64,000 bases of DNA. Source: Bacteroidota bacterium (lineage in GTDB: Bacteria > Bacteroidota > Bacteroidia > Flavobacteriales > Schleiferiaceae). Under the pieces are notes generated by a model. That model searched no databases. It was not told the origin of the DNA and saw only the letters and a program-made list of their open reading frames with translations. The position numbers and the translations under genes were made by a program. The DNA is taken from NCBI GenBank assembly GCA_024742495.1, contig JANSYJ010000003.1, positions 124,001 through 188,000 on the forward strand. Reading direction: 5' to 3'. Positions 25,870-34,669 of the stretch are shown piece by piece; position 1 is the stretch's first letter, and every line of letters begins with the position of its first letter.

Positions 25870-27277
25870 GACCTTGTAAAACAATAATTACCGTGTAGAT
25901 CAATATTTTGATGTCGTTTAAGAGTGACATATTCTCAATATAAATCACGTCGTATTTTAAGCGCTCCACCATTTCTTCAACATTGGAGGCATAACCAAAC
26001 TTTACCATGCCCCAAGAGGTAATTCCCGGTCTTACTTTTTGTAGATAGCGATAATGTGGGGCATGCTTAGAAATTAGCTCCATAAAATAACGTCGCTCTG
26101 GTCTGGGGCCTACAATTGACATATCGCCCACTAATACATTATAGAATTGGGGTAGTTCATCTAATCTATACTTGCGCATAATCCGTCCCCAAGGCGTAAT
26201 GCGTTCATCCAATTCACTGCTGAGTTGCGGCCCGTCTTTTTCGGCATCAACCACCATTGAACGAAATTTGTACATATAAAACTCCTTACCTTGAATCCCG
26301 ACCCTTTTTTGCTTAAAAAAGACCGGTCCTTTATCGCTAAAGCGTGTAATAAGCGTAACGATTAATAGGAGGGGAGAAAGTAAGGTGAATACTAAAAGTG
26401 AAGAAATAATATCAAATAGTCGCTTTAGTACCATTTGCCATCCCGGCATCAATTGATGGTTTATTTCAACCAATGGAATTGAGCGCATAGACTCCATTCG
26501 CACTTTGCCGCTAATGATATCGTAGGTATCAGGAATCATCTTAATCTTAACCTGTGAGGCTTCCAATAAGTTAACTACTTCTTCCAGCTTATTATGCTCC
26601 GAAGATTCAATGGCAATGATCACTTCCTCCACTTCGTATTTTTCGATAATGGAAGGTAATTCTTGATGATTTCCCAGATGTTCCAGGTTTTTCTCGAGTA
26701 AAAAACGAATGTTATTATCTACGCTGGCGAATCCTACAAAGTGATGTCCTGTTTTGCGATTATCCCTACTCTCAAGCTTAGCATACAGCTCCGCAGCCTT
26801 TTCGTTGGAGCCTATCATTAGGGTGTTAAAAGCAATCTTACCTGATCTTGTGCGGTAAGCGGTACGTGTGCTTAAGAGGGTTCTAAAAAAGGCCGTAAAG
26901 AAAAAGTGACTGCAGAAATAAACTAGAAAACCACGGTAATAATCGGTATAACTGGAAACGGGATCATCTAAAATTAGGGTGAAGAAAATAAAGATGCTCC
27001 CAAGTAAACTGCTATTAAAGGAATAAAAGAGATCTCTTAAACGGGAGCGACGATAGATATCGCGATAGAAATCGGTAATATTATAAATGGTGAGCCAAAA
27101 AACGGGAATTACTACTAAACCGATGTAATAGCTCTGAGAAAACTCCAAATTAGTAAGACCAAACTTTTCTGCCTCAACCACCAGCTTGCGAAAAACAAAC
27201 AGGGTGGTGTAGGCTAAAATGGCGGCTAGCCCATCCCAGACTTGATACTTAATGGTTTGGAGTGCCGCTTTTTTCAC
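25859..27277 (-). CDS. undecaprenyl-phosphate sugar phosphotransferase
   Basis: A 472-residue polyprenyl glycosylphosphotransferase of the WcaJ/exopolysaccharide-initiating type, which moves a sugar-1-phosphate from a nucleotide sugar to undecaprenyl phosphate at the inner membrane. Four to five N-terminal membrane helices are followed by a nucleotide-binding-like middle domain (about 150-260) and the catalytic domain (about 280-470). Catalytic motifs are KRLFDIISSLLVF, GPVFFKQKRVG, MYKFRSMVVDAE and DELPQFYNVLVGDMSIVGPRPE. The sugar is unknown. It overlaps both neighbours (ATGA with the upstream lipoprotein gene), so it is within an operon. Confidence 0.92.
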   Translation of the reverse strand: MKKAALQTIKYQVWDGLAAILAYTTLFVFRKLVVEAEKFGLTNLEFSQSYYIGLVVIPVFWLTIYNITDFYRDIYRRSRLRDLFYSFNSSLLGSIFIFFTLILDDPVSSYTDYYRGFLVYFCSHFFFTAFFRTLLSTRTAYRTRSGKIAFNTLMIGSNEKAAELYAKLESRDNRKTGHHFVGFASVDNNIRFLLEKNLEHLGNHQELPSIIEKYEVEEVIIAIESSEHNKLEEVVNLLEASQVKIKMIPDTYDIISGKVRMESMRSIPLVEINHQLMPGWQMVLKRLFDIISSLLVFTLLSPLLLIVTLITRFSDKGPVFFKQKRVGIQGKEFYMYKFRSMVVDAEKDGPQLSSELDERITPWGRIMRKYRLDELPQFYNVLVGDMSIVGPRPERRYFMELISKHAPHYRYLQKVRPGITSWGMVKFGYASNVEEMVERLKYDVIYIENMSLLNDIKILIYTVIIVLQGRGK

Positions 27278-28194
27278 TGCTGGTACACCAATTTTATGTT
27301 ATCCAAGTAAATTCGGGCCTCGGGCAGATCATCGGGTTTTTCGGCCCTAATCATTATTTGATAATCGGTAGCGCCCTGAAAGGCTTGAAACTCGGAAATA
27401 AGGTTAATGTAAATTTTGCTCCATTCCGTTTTGGGAAGAACCCCAGCGGTAATATCACCCCGATCGCCAGAGGGTAAATTTGCCCATAAACCAAAGCCAA
27501 TATTTACATTACTGCGATAGCTTACTTCGAGATAAACATTTAATACACCCAAGGGAATGTCGTAGCCAATGTTGGAAAGTAGGTCTACTTGTGGGTTCAA
27601 AGCATCCAAATAAATAACTCCTGATTCTGCATTGGGCTCTGGACTATTTGCACCAAAAGGGGTGAACTGGAAGATGCTATCGGCATTATCCGTTTTTACA
27701 AAATTGGTATCGCTAAAATTGGTACGTTGAAAGTTGAGTCCCGGATCATCAAAATCTTCAACAATATTAACCGAGAAAAAAGAACGGTAACTAAGCTGTA
27801 AATCCGCTTCGGGAATTGTAATCGTATCTGGAGCGCTGCCCGTTGATTGATACTCTAGCTCGTAATTGATTGGGGTAAAGGAGGTATTAATGGCTTTAAA
27901 AGAGGTGATGCCATTAGTATTGATCCCCGCTTCTAAACGCAAATCATTAGAGCCATTTTTAAGAATTAGGGGTACAATGGCTGGCAGCTCGAAAGCACCG
28001 GCGCTCTGTCCATTTAAAGTGATCCAAACGGTAGTAATTTTGCTGTGGGCACTGCCCTCTTCGGTATAATCCGTTTGGAGATGAAGGGCATCAATTTTTA
28101 CGTAGGTTGGCTTGGCAGCCTCTTCTGGGCTGCAGGAAACCAAACAAATGAGTAGAAGCCCCGCGAAGGAGCTATGGTGTAGTTTTGTTATCAT
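27274..28194 (-). CDS. predicted lipoprotein with a jelly-roll-like C-terminus
   Basis: A 306-residue lipoprotein with signal peptide and lipobox LVSC (Cys21) followed by SPEEAA. The middle is beta-rich; the C-terminal part (about 160-306) ends ARIYLDNIKLVY, like carbohydrate-binding galactose-binding-type folds. No catalytic motif is visible. It lies between a Gfo/Idh oxidoreductase (9-nt gap) and a sugar phosphotransferase (4-nt overlap), which suggests an envelope polysaccharide role, by context only. Confidence 0.78.
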   Translation of the reverse strand: MITKLHHSSFAGLLLICLVSCSPEEAAKPTYVKIDALHLQTDYTEEGSAHSKITTVWITLNGQSAGAFELPAIVPLILKNGSNDLRLEAGINTNGITSFKAINTSFTPINYELEYQSTGSAPDTITIPEADLQLSYRSFFSVNIVEDFDDPGLNFQRTNFSDTNFVKTDNADSIFQFTPFGANSPEPNAESGVIYLDALNPQVDLLSNIGYDIPLGVLNVYLEVSYRSNVNIGFGLWANLPSGDRGDITAGVLPKTEWSKIYINLISEFQAFQGATDYQIMIRAEKPDDLPEARIYLDNIKLVYQQ

Positions 28195-28203
28195 CTATTG
28201 CTC

Positions 28204-29190
28204 TTAAGCAATGAGGTTTTGGTTGAGTTCGATTTGGTCTAGGATGTCATGAGCCACTTTTAAGGCTTTATAACCATCCTGCAGACTAACGTCAACATCA
28301 TGATTTTTATTGATTGCGGATGCAAAAGAATGTAATTCTTCTTGAATAGCATTACTCGCGGGACAATCTGGCCTCTCGAAATAGATTTGCTTTCGCTTAC
28401 CAGAGCCCAGTTCCATGATCATGGCATAGGGATCAGATTCGTCCACTTCATTTTTAATGCGGACCAATTCACTCTGTTTTTCAAGGAAGTCGATTGTGAT
28501 ATAGGCGTCTTTTTGAAAGAGTCGCGTTTTACGCATATTCTTAAGAGATATTCGGCTGGCGGTTAAATTGGCAACACAGCCATTTGCAAACTCCAAACGC
28601 ACATTGGCAATGTCTGGACTATCGCTAAGCACAGCCACCCCACTGGCAGAGATTTTCACAAGCTCGGAATTAACGGTATGCAGAACAATATCCAAATCAT
28701 GGATCATTAGGTCGAGCACCACAGGAACGTCTGTTCCTCGCGGATTAAATTCTGCCAAACGATGGGTTTCGATGAACAGGGGATTTTGAATATGATCTTT
28801 TGTAGCTCTAAAGGCCGGATTAAATCGCTCCACATGCCCTACCTGCGCTTTTATTCCAGCTTCTTCTGTAAGCCTAATAAGCTCTTTGGCTTGCTCTGGC
28901 GTTTCAGTAATTGGCTTTTCAATAAAAAAGTGCTTTCCTTTTTGGATGGCTTTTAGCCCCAAATCGTAATGATTCAATGTTGGGGTAACTATGTCAATAA
29001 GATCAACTGCATCAAGCAAATCGTCTATTGTAGTGAAGGCGGGAATATTGAATTCGGCGCTTACTTTTTTGGCATTTTCGGAATCGGGGTCATAAAAACC
29101 CACCAGTTGATAAACCTCTCCTAAGTTTAAAATGCACTTTATATGAATCTTGCCCAGGTGACCAGCACCTAATACTCCAATTTTAAGCAT
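28204..29190 (-). CDS. Gfo/Idh/MocA-family oxidoreductase
   Basis: A 328-residue NAD(P)-dependent sugar oxidoreductase. The N-terminal Rossmann motif is GVLGAGHLGKIH (about 5-16), and the family FIEKPITETPEQA motif with the catalytic lysine lies near 93-105. The C-terminal domain is the usual alpha/beta substrate domain, with a histidine in the DLMIHDLDIV motif. Members act on UDP-sugars, inositols and other polyols. As first gene of an operon with a polyprenyl sugar phosphotransferase, a nucleotide-sugar substrate is likely. The promoter box is at 29208-29215. Confidence 0.9.
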   Translation of the reverse strand: MLKIGVLGAGHLGKIHIKCILNLGEVYQLVGFYDPDSENAKKVSAEFNIPAFTTIDDLLDAVDLIDIVTPTLNHYDLGLKAIQKGKHFFIEKPITETPEQAKELIRLTEEAGIKAQVGHVERFNPAFRATKDHIQNPLFIETHRLAEFNPRGTDVPVVLDLMIHDLDIVLHTVNSELVKISASGVAVLSDSPDIANVRLEFANGCVANLTASRISLKNMRKTRLFQKDAYITIDFLEKQSELVRIKNEVDESDPYAMIMELGSGKRKQIYFERPDCPASNAIQEELHSFASAINKNHDVDVSLQDGYKALKVAHDILDQIELNQNLIA

Positions 29191-29207
29191 ATTTTCATTT
29201 CAAAGCC

Positions 29208-29215
29208 CAAAGGTA
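29208..29215 (-). promoter_or_regulatory. TAnnTTTG -7 box for the sugar-oxidoreductase operon
   Basis: TACCTTTG on the minus strand, 18 nt before the ATG at 29190. It predicts a leader near 10 nt for the whole four-gene unit. Confidence 0.6.
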
Positions 29216-29326
29216 AGCTTCTACACTTGGTCTTTAGAGTTTTTCGACTTTCAACTGTTCACAAATTCGTGTTTATTTTCCCCAATTTAAGATCAGCTCA
29301 AGCTGCATTTTGAACATTTTTGCAAG

Positions 29327-29968
29327 GTGGCAGACTTAGCGCGACATAGGGGCAAAAGAAATAGCTTGGTGAAGCTTTTAATTGATAAGGGTATTCGCGA
29401 CCGATTGGTACTAAAAGCTATTGGTAATGTTCCAAGGCACTTGTTTATCGACAGTAGCTTTGAGGATTTTGCTTACCAAGATAAAGCCTTTCCCATTGCG
29501 GCAGGTCAAACTATTTCTCAGCCATTTACCGTCGCTTTTCAGTCGGAGAAATTGGCGCTAAGCCCAGGGCAAAAAGTACTGGAGGTAGGAACCGGAAGTG
29601 GTTATCAGTCGGCAGTTTTATGCGAAATGGGAATGAAGGTTTACAGTATAGAGCGCCAAAAGGAACTCTTTGATAATACGAGACCATTACTCCAGAAGTT
29701 AGATTATAAACTCTTTATGAAGTTTGGCGATGGTTATGCCGGACTTCCAAATCACGCACCCTTTGATGGTATTGTGGTTACCGCCGGAGCTCCAGAAATT
29801 CCCAAAGCCCTATTGAGTCAATTAAAAGTTGGTGGTCGCCTGGTTATTCCGGTTGGCGCTCCAGTGCAAAGAATGAAGGTATTGCATCGAAAATCGGAAT
29901 CAGACTTTGAAATTCAAGATTTTGGTGATTTTCGATTTGTGCCGATGTTGCACAATAAAAATGTTTAA
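29327..29968 (+). CDS. pcm: protein-L-isoaspartate O-methyltransferase
   Basis: SAM-dependent repair enzyme that methylates isoaspartyl residues of damaged proteins. The 213-residue sequence has the family order: PRHLFIDSSFEDFAYQD, the catalytic GQTISQPFTVAFQ (substrate Ser), SAM motif VLEVGTGSGYQSAVL and the DGIVVTAGAPEIPKALL strand. The start is a GTG four nt after a near-consensus box CATTTTTG (29316-29323), so the mRNA may be nearly leaderless. Its 3' end overlaps the convergent hypothetical gene by 4 nt. Confidence 0.94.
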   Translation: MADLARHRGKRNSLVKLLIDKGIRDRLVLKAIGNVPRHLFIDSSFEDFAYQDKAFPIAAGQTISQPFTVAFQSEKLALSPGQKVLEVGTGSGYQSAVLCEMGMKVYSIERQKELFDNTRPLLQKLDYKLFMKFGDGYAGLPNHAPFDGIVVTAGAPEIPKALLSQLKVGGRLVIPVGAPVQRMKVLHRKSESDFEIQDFGDFRFVPMLHNKNV

Positions 29969-30462
29969 AACAGCTCTTCGAGCTCTGTGCCAATAAACAT
30001 TAGGCCCTTTCCATTATAATAAAGTTGGTAGTTAAGCTGAACTATAGTTTGAAGCTCCTCTGTTTGCAGGATGAAACGCAGTTGACAGTGATACCAGTTT
30101 TTCCATCTTTTATCAGCTTGGAAATCAGCATTTAAAAATTCCAATGAAGCACCATTTCCCAAAGCTTTATGGTAGGATTCAATTAGGCTTCCTAGTTTTT
30201 GTCGAAAAGCAGCTTCCTCCTGAGGGTAGTCCTTGTTTTTTCTAATAATCCAATCTTGCTGCTCCAGGGAACTGAGGTCCTGCTCCTCAATGAGCTGCTT
30301 CCATGTTTTTATGCGGATGTATTCCAAAGGTGGAATAGTACTGGTGTCACTCAAAAGAATAAAGAAGTCTTGAGCGAAATCATCAAATAAGGCCTTCGTT
30401 TGCGCTTTTGCCGAGCCGGTGGCCATAATAATGGCGATAATCAAAAGGAATCTATTTCTCAT
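29965..30462 (-). CDS. secreted hypothetical protein, 165 aa
   Basis: I do not recognise this family. A signal peptide (MRNRFLLIIAIIMATGSAKAQ) directs it to the periplasm or beyond. The mature 145 residues are helical in the first half (WKQLIEEQ, EEAAFRQKLGSL), with a beta-rich second half (KNWYHCQLRFILQT, LNYQLYYNGKGLMFIG), resembling a small ligand-binding or nuclear-transport-factor-like fold. One cysteine is present. It is convergent with pcm. The gene is isolated, with 86 nt between it and the next hypothetical gene on the same strand. Confidence 0.7.
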   Translation of the reverse strand: MRNRFLLIIAIIMATGSAKAQTKALFDDFAQDFFILLSDTSTIPPLEYIRIKTWKQLIEEQDLSSLEQQDWIIRKNKDYPQEEAAFRQKLGSLIESYHKALGNGASLEFLNADFQADKRWKNWYHCQLRFILQTEELQTIVQLNYQLYYNGKGLMFIGTELEELF

Positions 30463-30548
30463 AGCTTCAGCAAGGATAAGAAGATTTTTAAATCGATTAA
30501 CGCAAAGGAAATGACCTTATTTGATTTAAGGAGAATCCTCCACTTATT

Positions 30549-30893
30549 TTAAAAGCGCAGCTTTAGGCGGTACTTCTGAAATTCTTGTGCTTGGGCAACA
30601 TAAATTTTTAGGGATTCAATTTGCTTACGCAGATGAAGGGCCACAAAATTATCCGTGCATTGCAAGTGGAGTATCTTAATTTGATGATTCTCCTGAATTT
30701 CAAATTCGATTAATACCGGACCGCTACTCATGTGGTTAATTAGCGCTTCGGGCATTTGTAATTTACTTGAGATCTGAAGAACGATTAAATTATTCTGTTG
30801 AGCCGAATCAAGTTTTTGGCTTTCTAAACCGCTGGCAAAAGCACTACTGGTACTTAAGGATGCTAAGAGCACTAAAAGTTTTAAGGATTTCAT
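30549..30893 (-). CDS. small secreted hypothetical protein, about 114 aa
   Basis: The family is not recognised. The likely start at 30893 (or 30914) gives a clear signal peptide ending AFASG; a further upstream reading to 30977 adds non-signal residues and was rejected. The mature 90 residues carry GPVLIEFEIQENHQIKILHLQ and a terminal KYRLKLRF, a pattern of strands and one helix that faintly resembles TonB C-terminal-like folds in this phylum. That resemblance is weak. No motif gives a function. Confidence 0.65.
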   Translation of the reverse strand: MKSLKLLVLLASLSTSSAFASGLESQKLDSAQQNNLIVLQISSKLQMPEALINHMSSGPVLIEFEIQENHQIKILHLQCTDNFVALHLRKQIESLKIYVAQAQEFQKYRLKLRF

Positions 30894-31070
30894 AATTAAG
30901 TTTTTTGTTTTCATAAGGTTAGTAGTGACATGGCTTAGAAAATTACAATGGCCCTTAAAATTAAAGGCCAGTTCCATCTAATTGATGAAACAATTATGCT
31001 GCTTCTTATGCATTAGATAGTCTCTTTCGATACTAGCTAAATAGGCATTGTCTAAGCAGCTCTAGGTATG

Positions 31071-31078
31071 TACTTTTG
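31071..31078 (+). promoter_or_regulatory. TAnnTTTG -7 box abutting queE
   Basis: TACTTTTG is five nt upstream of the queE ATG at 31083. The predicted transcription start falls at or near the start codon. Confidence 0.6.
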
Positions 31079-31082
31079 CCAA

Positions 31083-31712
31083 ATGGACGAATTGGTGAAG
31101 AAGCAGGTGGAGGCAGGAACGATGCTGCCTTTAATGGAAGAGTTTTATACCATACAGGGTGAAGGTTTCCATACCGGGAAAGCAGCTTATTTTATTCGCA
31201 TCGGAGGTTGTGATGTTGGTTGTCACTGGTGTGATGTAAAGGAAAGTTGGAATGCAGATCTGCATCCGCCAACCGCAATTTCACAAGTGGTAGAAAATGC
31301 TGCTCATTATTCCAATACGGTGGTAGTTACCGGTGGTGAACCATTAACTTGGAATATGAATCCGTTAACCGAAGCTTTAAAAGCTAAGGATTTACAAATT
31401 CACATTGAAACCTCTGGGGCTTATGATTTAAGTGGGGAATGGGATTGGATTTGTCTCTCACCCAAGAAAACGAAACCGCCAGTTGCGGAAATCTACCGAG
31501 AAGCTCATGAGCTCAAAGTAATCGTTTATAATAATCACGATTTAAAGTGGGCGGAAGAACATGCTGCCAAGGTTGGTCCAAATTGCAAGCTGTTTTTACA
31601 AGCCGAATGGAGTAGGAGAGATAAAATGCTTCCGATTATTAGCGACTATGTTATGGCTAATCCTCAATGGCAAATTTCGCTGCAGAGTCATAAGTATATC
31701 GGCCTACCTTAA
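31083..31712 (+). CDS. queE: 7-carboxy-7-deazaguanine synthase
   Basis: Radical-SAM enzyme of queuosine precursor synthesis; it converts 6-carboxytetrahydropterin to carboxydeazaguanine. The 4Fe-4S ligands are the CxxxCxxC set Cys43, Cys47 and Cys50 (GGCDVGCHWCDVK). The EFYTIQGEG N-terminus, VVVTGGEPL and HIETSGAYDL are typical. The start at 31083 is preferred: an ATG 15 nt upstream would place the TACTTTTG promoter box within the coding sequence. It is not next to other queuosine genes and converges with tag, with the stops nearly touching. Confidence 0.94.
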   Translation: MDELVKKQVEAGTMLPLMEEFYTIQGEGFHTGKAAYFIRIGGCDVGCHWCDVKESWNADLHPPTAISQVVENAAHYSNTVVVTGGEPLTWNMNPLTEALKAKDLQIHIETSGAYDLSGEWDWICLSPKKTKPPVAEIYREAHELKVIVYNNHDLKWAEEHAAKVGPNCKLFLQAEWSRRDKMLPIISDYVMANPQWQISLQSHKYIGLP

Positions 31713-31713
31713 G

Positions 31714-32271
31714 CTAGCTCTTATACAGTTCTGAAATTGTTTCTTGAGCTAGAGGAAAATGGCGGCATTCCGGATCGTGGGCACCTTCTTTAAAACCAGT
31801 GCTCATCAAGAATTCGTTCACTATTTCGGGCCCGGTAAACTTGAAGTGTTTTTTAAAGAGCTTTACCCATTCGGGAAGGCTTAATGAATCTTGACTTAAA
31901 AGCCATTTTTGGAAACTTCCAAATTCTTCTTGAATGCCTTCTATGGCTTGTGCATTGTAAATGGCTGCTTTCACCTTAAGCTTATTCCTAATTATGCCCG
32001 CATTAGAAAGCAACTCCGCCTCATCCTCTTCGCTAAACCGCGCCACCTTAGCAATACTAAATTGCGCATAAGCAGCTCTAAAATTTTCCTGTTTCTTAAG
32101 GATGGTAATCCAGTTTAATCCTGCTTGATTAATCTCCAAAATTAGCCGACCAAAAAGCTCATCATCAGAATCTAAGGCAAAACCATATTGTTGATCGTGA
32201 TAAATACGATGCAAATCATCGGCCGCTAGGTCCCTAACGAATGCGCAATAAGACTTTGGATTTAAGGCCAT
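31714..32271 (-). CDS. tag: DNA-3-methyladenine glycosylase I
   Basis: Base-excision repair enzyme that removes 3-methyladenine from alkylated DNA. The 185-residue protein has YCAFVRD and YHDQQYGFA near the N-terminus, the LILEINQAGLNWITILKKQENFRAA block, and a C-terminal zinc-site motif AHDPECRHF, where His and Cys bind zinc with N-terminal Cys and His. The rho stop and tag start share one base (TAATG), so the two are co-transcribed and probably translationally coupled. Confidence 0.93.
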   Translation of the reverse strand: MALNPKSYCAFVRDLAADDLHRIYHDQQYGFALDSDDELFGRLILEINQAGLNWITILKKQENFRAAYAQFSIAKVARFSEEDEAELLSNAGIIRNKLKVKAAIYNAQAIEGIQEEFGSFQKWLLSQDSLSLPEWVKLFKKHFKFTGPEIVNEFLMSTGFKEGAHDPECRHFPLAQETISELYKS

Positions 32272-34088
32272 TATCCATTCATGCTTGCCAAGAACTCTGC
32301 ATTATCTTGCGTTTTACTAATGCGGTCAAAAAGAAATTCCATCGCTTCCACCGAATTCATATCAGCTAAATGACGACGAAGGATATACATACGTTGCAAT
32401 ACATCGCGACCTAAAAGTAAGTCTTCCTTGCGCGTTCCAGAGCTCATAAGGTCAATGGCTGGCCAAATTCTGCGGTTGGCAATTCTGCGATCCAATTGCA
32501 TTTCCATATTGCCAGTTCCCTTAAATTCTTCGAAGATTACCTCGTCCATTTTAGATCCGGTATCAATTAGAGCAGTAGCAAGAATTGTTAATGACCCTCC
32601 ATCCTCAATTTTTCGCGCAGCACCAAAGAAGCGTTTTGGTTTGTGCAGAGCATTAGCATCCACACCACCAGAAAGTACCTTTCCAGAGGCCGGTGAAACC
32701 GTATTGTAAGCACGCGCTAAGCGAGTGATGGAATCAAGTAAAATAACTACATCATGACCGCATTCGGTCATGCGTTTTGCTTTTTCCAAAACAATATTCG
32801 CCACTTTCACATGACGGTCAGCGGGCTCATCAAAGGTAGAGGCAACCACCTCTGCATTCACAGAACGCGCCATATCGGTTACTTCCTCAGGACGTTCATC
32901 AATAAGTAAGATGATTAGGTAGCATTCTGGGTGATTTGCAGCAATGGCATTAGCAACCTCTTTTAATAAGGTGGTTTTACCTGTTTTTGGCTGGGCCACA
33001 AGTAATCCCCTTTGTCCTTTTCCAATAGGTGAAAAGAGATCAATTATTCGAGTGGATAAAGTACCTCTACGATTGGTAATATTAAACTTCTCTTGAGGGA
33101 AAAGCGGGGTAAGATGCTCAAAGGCCACGCGATCGCGAATCCAATCTGGTTCGCGCCCATTAATACTTTCAACTTTTACCAGTGGGAAATACTTTTCCCC
33201 TTCCTTGGGCGGACGAATTTGTCCTTTTACCGTATCACCAGTGCGTAATCCAAATAATTTAATTTGGTTTTGACTCACATAAATGTCATCCGGTGAATTG
33301 AGGTAGTTAAAATCACTAGAGCGTAAAAAACCATAGCCATCAGGCATCATTTCTAGCACTCCTTCACTTACTACAATGCCTCCAAAATCATATTCTTGAC
33401 GACGATGGCGATTGGAATTCTGTTGGTTGCCTTTGGGGCCTTGATTTTGTTTTGGACCTTGATCACCTCTGTTCTGATCACTTCTGTTCTGATCATTTCG
33501 GCTTCGGTCATTCCTGTTTTGATCATTCTTGTTCTGATCGTTTCTGTTCTGATCATTCCTATTCTGATCATTCCGACTACTATTGCGGCTGTCCCTATTC
33601 TGATCCCGGTTTTGATCTCTGCTCTGATCTCGGTCGCGATTACGATTATCTCGATTGTCGCGATTTTCGCTGCGATCCTTTTGTTGGTTATCGCGGTTCG
33701 GCTCCTTGTTTGGCTTGCGCTGAGGGGCTTCCTTGCTAGCTTCTTGCTCCTTATTTACATTCGTGCTGTTATCGGCACTTCGATCTTGGTCTTTCGATCG
33801 GTTCTGTGGTTTCCGATTTCTTTCTCGAGGATTTGGCTTCTCTGATTTCTCCTCAGTATACTCAGCCTTTGGCTTTTCTGCCGCAGCGCTATCTTTTTGA
33901 GTTTCTTCCTTTTGGCCTTCTTCGCTTGGCGGAGCCGCAATAGCTTTTGGGTCAATGGCTTGCTTATCTAAAATAGCATAGATAAGGTCCATTTTTTTTA
34001 ATGACTTAAACTTGGAAATGCGAGAGCCCTCGGCGATTTGGCGCAATTCAGGCAATTTCATTGCCTTTAGTTGATTGATATCGTACAT
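32271..34088 (-). CDS. rho: transcription termination factor Rho with a long disordered insertion
   Basis: Hexameric RNA helicase that ends transcription of untranslated RNAs. Residues 1-45 form the Rho_N helix bundle. About 50-232 is a disordered insertion rich in Asn, Asp, Arg, Gln and Lys, with eight tandem pentapeptides (172-210). Then come the cold-shock RNA-binding domain (233-310) and the ATPase domain with Walker A QPKTGKTT (366-373) and the [16 protein letters not shown]-loop region. At 605 residues it is longer than the usual 420. Insertions of this kind are known in Bacteroidota, and in a gut Bacteroides the region was reported to drive phase separation. A 100-nt leader could support autoregulation. 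Confidence 0.97.
   Translation of the reverse strand: MYDINQLKAMKLPELRQIAEGSRISKFKSLKKMDLIYAILDKQAIDPKAIAAPPSEEGQKEETQKDSAAAEKPKAEYTEEKSEKPNPRERNRKPQNRSKDQDRSADNSTNVNKEQEASKEAPQRKPNKEPNRDNQQKDRSENRDNRDNRNRDRDQSRDQNRDQNRDSRNSSRNDQNRNDQNRNDQNKNDQNRNDRSRNDQNRSDQNRGDQGPKQNQGPKGNQQNSNRHRRQEYDFGGIVVSEGVLEMMPDGYGFLRSSDFNYLNSPDDIYVSQNQIKLFGLRTGDTVKGQIRPPKEGEKYFPLVKVESINGREPDWIRDRVAFEHLTPLFPQEKFNITNRRGTLSTRIIDLFSPIGKGQRGLLVAQPKTGKTTLLKEVANAIAANHPECYLIILLIDERPEEVTDMARSVNAEVVASTFDEPADRHVKVANIVLEKAKRMTECGHDVVILLDSITRLARAYNTVSPASGKVLSGGVDANALHKPKRFFGAARKIEDGGSLTILATALIDTGSKMDEVIFEEFKGTGNMEMQLDRRIANRRIWPAIDLMSSGTRKEDLLLGRDVLQRMYILRRHLADMNSVEAMEFLFDRISKTQDNAEFLASMNG
33459..33575. repeat. 15-bp tandem repeat within rho
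   Basis: Eight degenerate 15-bp units encode (R/K)-(N/S/G)-D-(Q/R)-(N/S/G) pentapeptides, for example RNDQN three times in a row then KNDQN. Unit number may vary between strains through slippage without shifting frame. Confidence 0.85.
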
Positions 34089-34264
34089 GTATTACAACAA
34101 GAAATGAAAGAATATAATTTACGAGAAGAGTAAATTCAGGGGAATGTCTAAAAGTCTAATGGATAGACCTCGATTATTTTGACACAGGCAATAATACAAA
34201 GAATTGACCAAAGGGAAATACCCAGTCGCTTTTTTTAGCAATTTTGCAGACCAAATATAATTTC

Positions 34265-34669
34265 ATGATTCAAAGAATTCAGTCGATATATTTTTTGCTA
34301 AGTGCTTTAATTAGCGGAGGCTTGGCCTTCTTCCTTTCTTTATTTGCTGGAGATGAAGGACCACGTATGTTGCACCAGTACCCCATTTTTATGGCGGGTT
34401 TCCTAATTATCGCTGTACTTTCGATTATGGCTTTGATCTCTTTTAAAAATAGAAAGAACCAAGTGGTTTATGGCCGCCTAGCCATTTTACTATCATTTGT
34501 GGTCTTTGGATTTATGCTTTACCACTGGTATGAAGTTTATCAAGCGGAAGCGAGCAGACTGGGAACGGGCGTGTTTTTACCATTAATTTTGGTGGTATTA
34601 CTATCCATGGCAAATCGCGCAGTAATGAATGATGAGGCTAAAGTTCAGGCGGCAGACCGTTTTCGTTAA
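34265..34669 (+). CDS. DUF4293 family membrane protein
   Basis: A 134-residue membrane protein with four hydrophobic segments and the N-terminal MIQRIQSIYFLL that is characteristic of the Bacteroidota DUF4293 family. The function is unknown; the family is often encoded beside rho in this phylum, as here (divergent from rho). The start was set at 34265: a TTG at 34244 lies inside a near-consensus promoter box (CAATTTTG, 34239-34246). The 3' end overlaps the convergent phosphoesterase gene by 4 nt. Confidence 0.9.
   Translation: MIQRIQSIYFLLSALISGGLAFFLSLFAGDEGPRMLHQYPIFMAGFLIIAVLSIMALISFKNRKNQVVYGRLAILLSFVVFGFMLYHWYEVYQAEASRLGTGVFLPLILVVLLSMANRAVMNDEAKVQAADRFR

Noticed and set aside
33459-33575. 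CRISPR-like regular repeats
   Set aside because: The period is 15 bp with no unique spacers, the repeats stay in frame with rho, and no cas gene is present.
33396-33845. 149-codon hydrophobic open frame opposite the rho insertion
   Set aside because: It arises because the low-complexity Asn/Asp/Arg/Gln repeat reads as Ile/Leu/Val on the other strand; no start context or family is seen.
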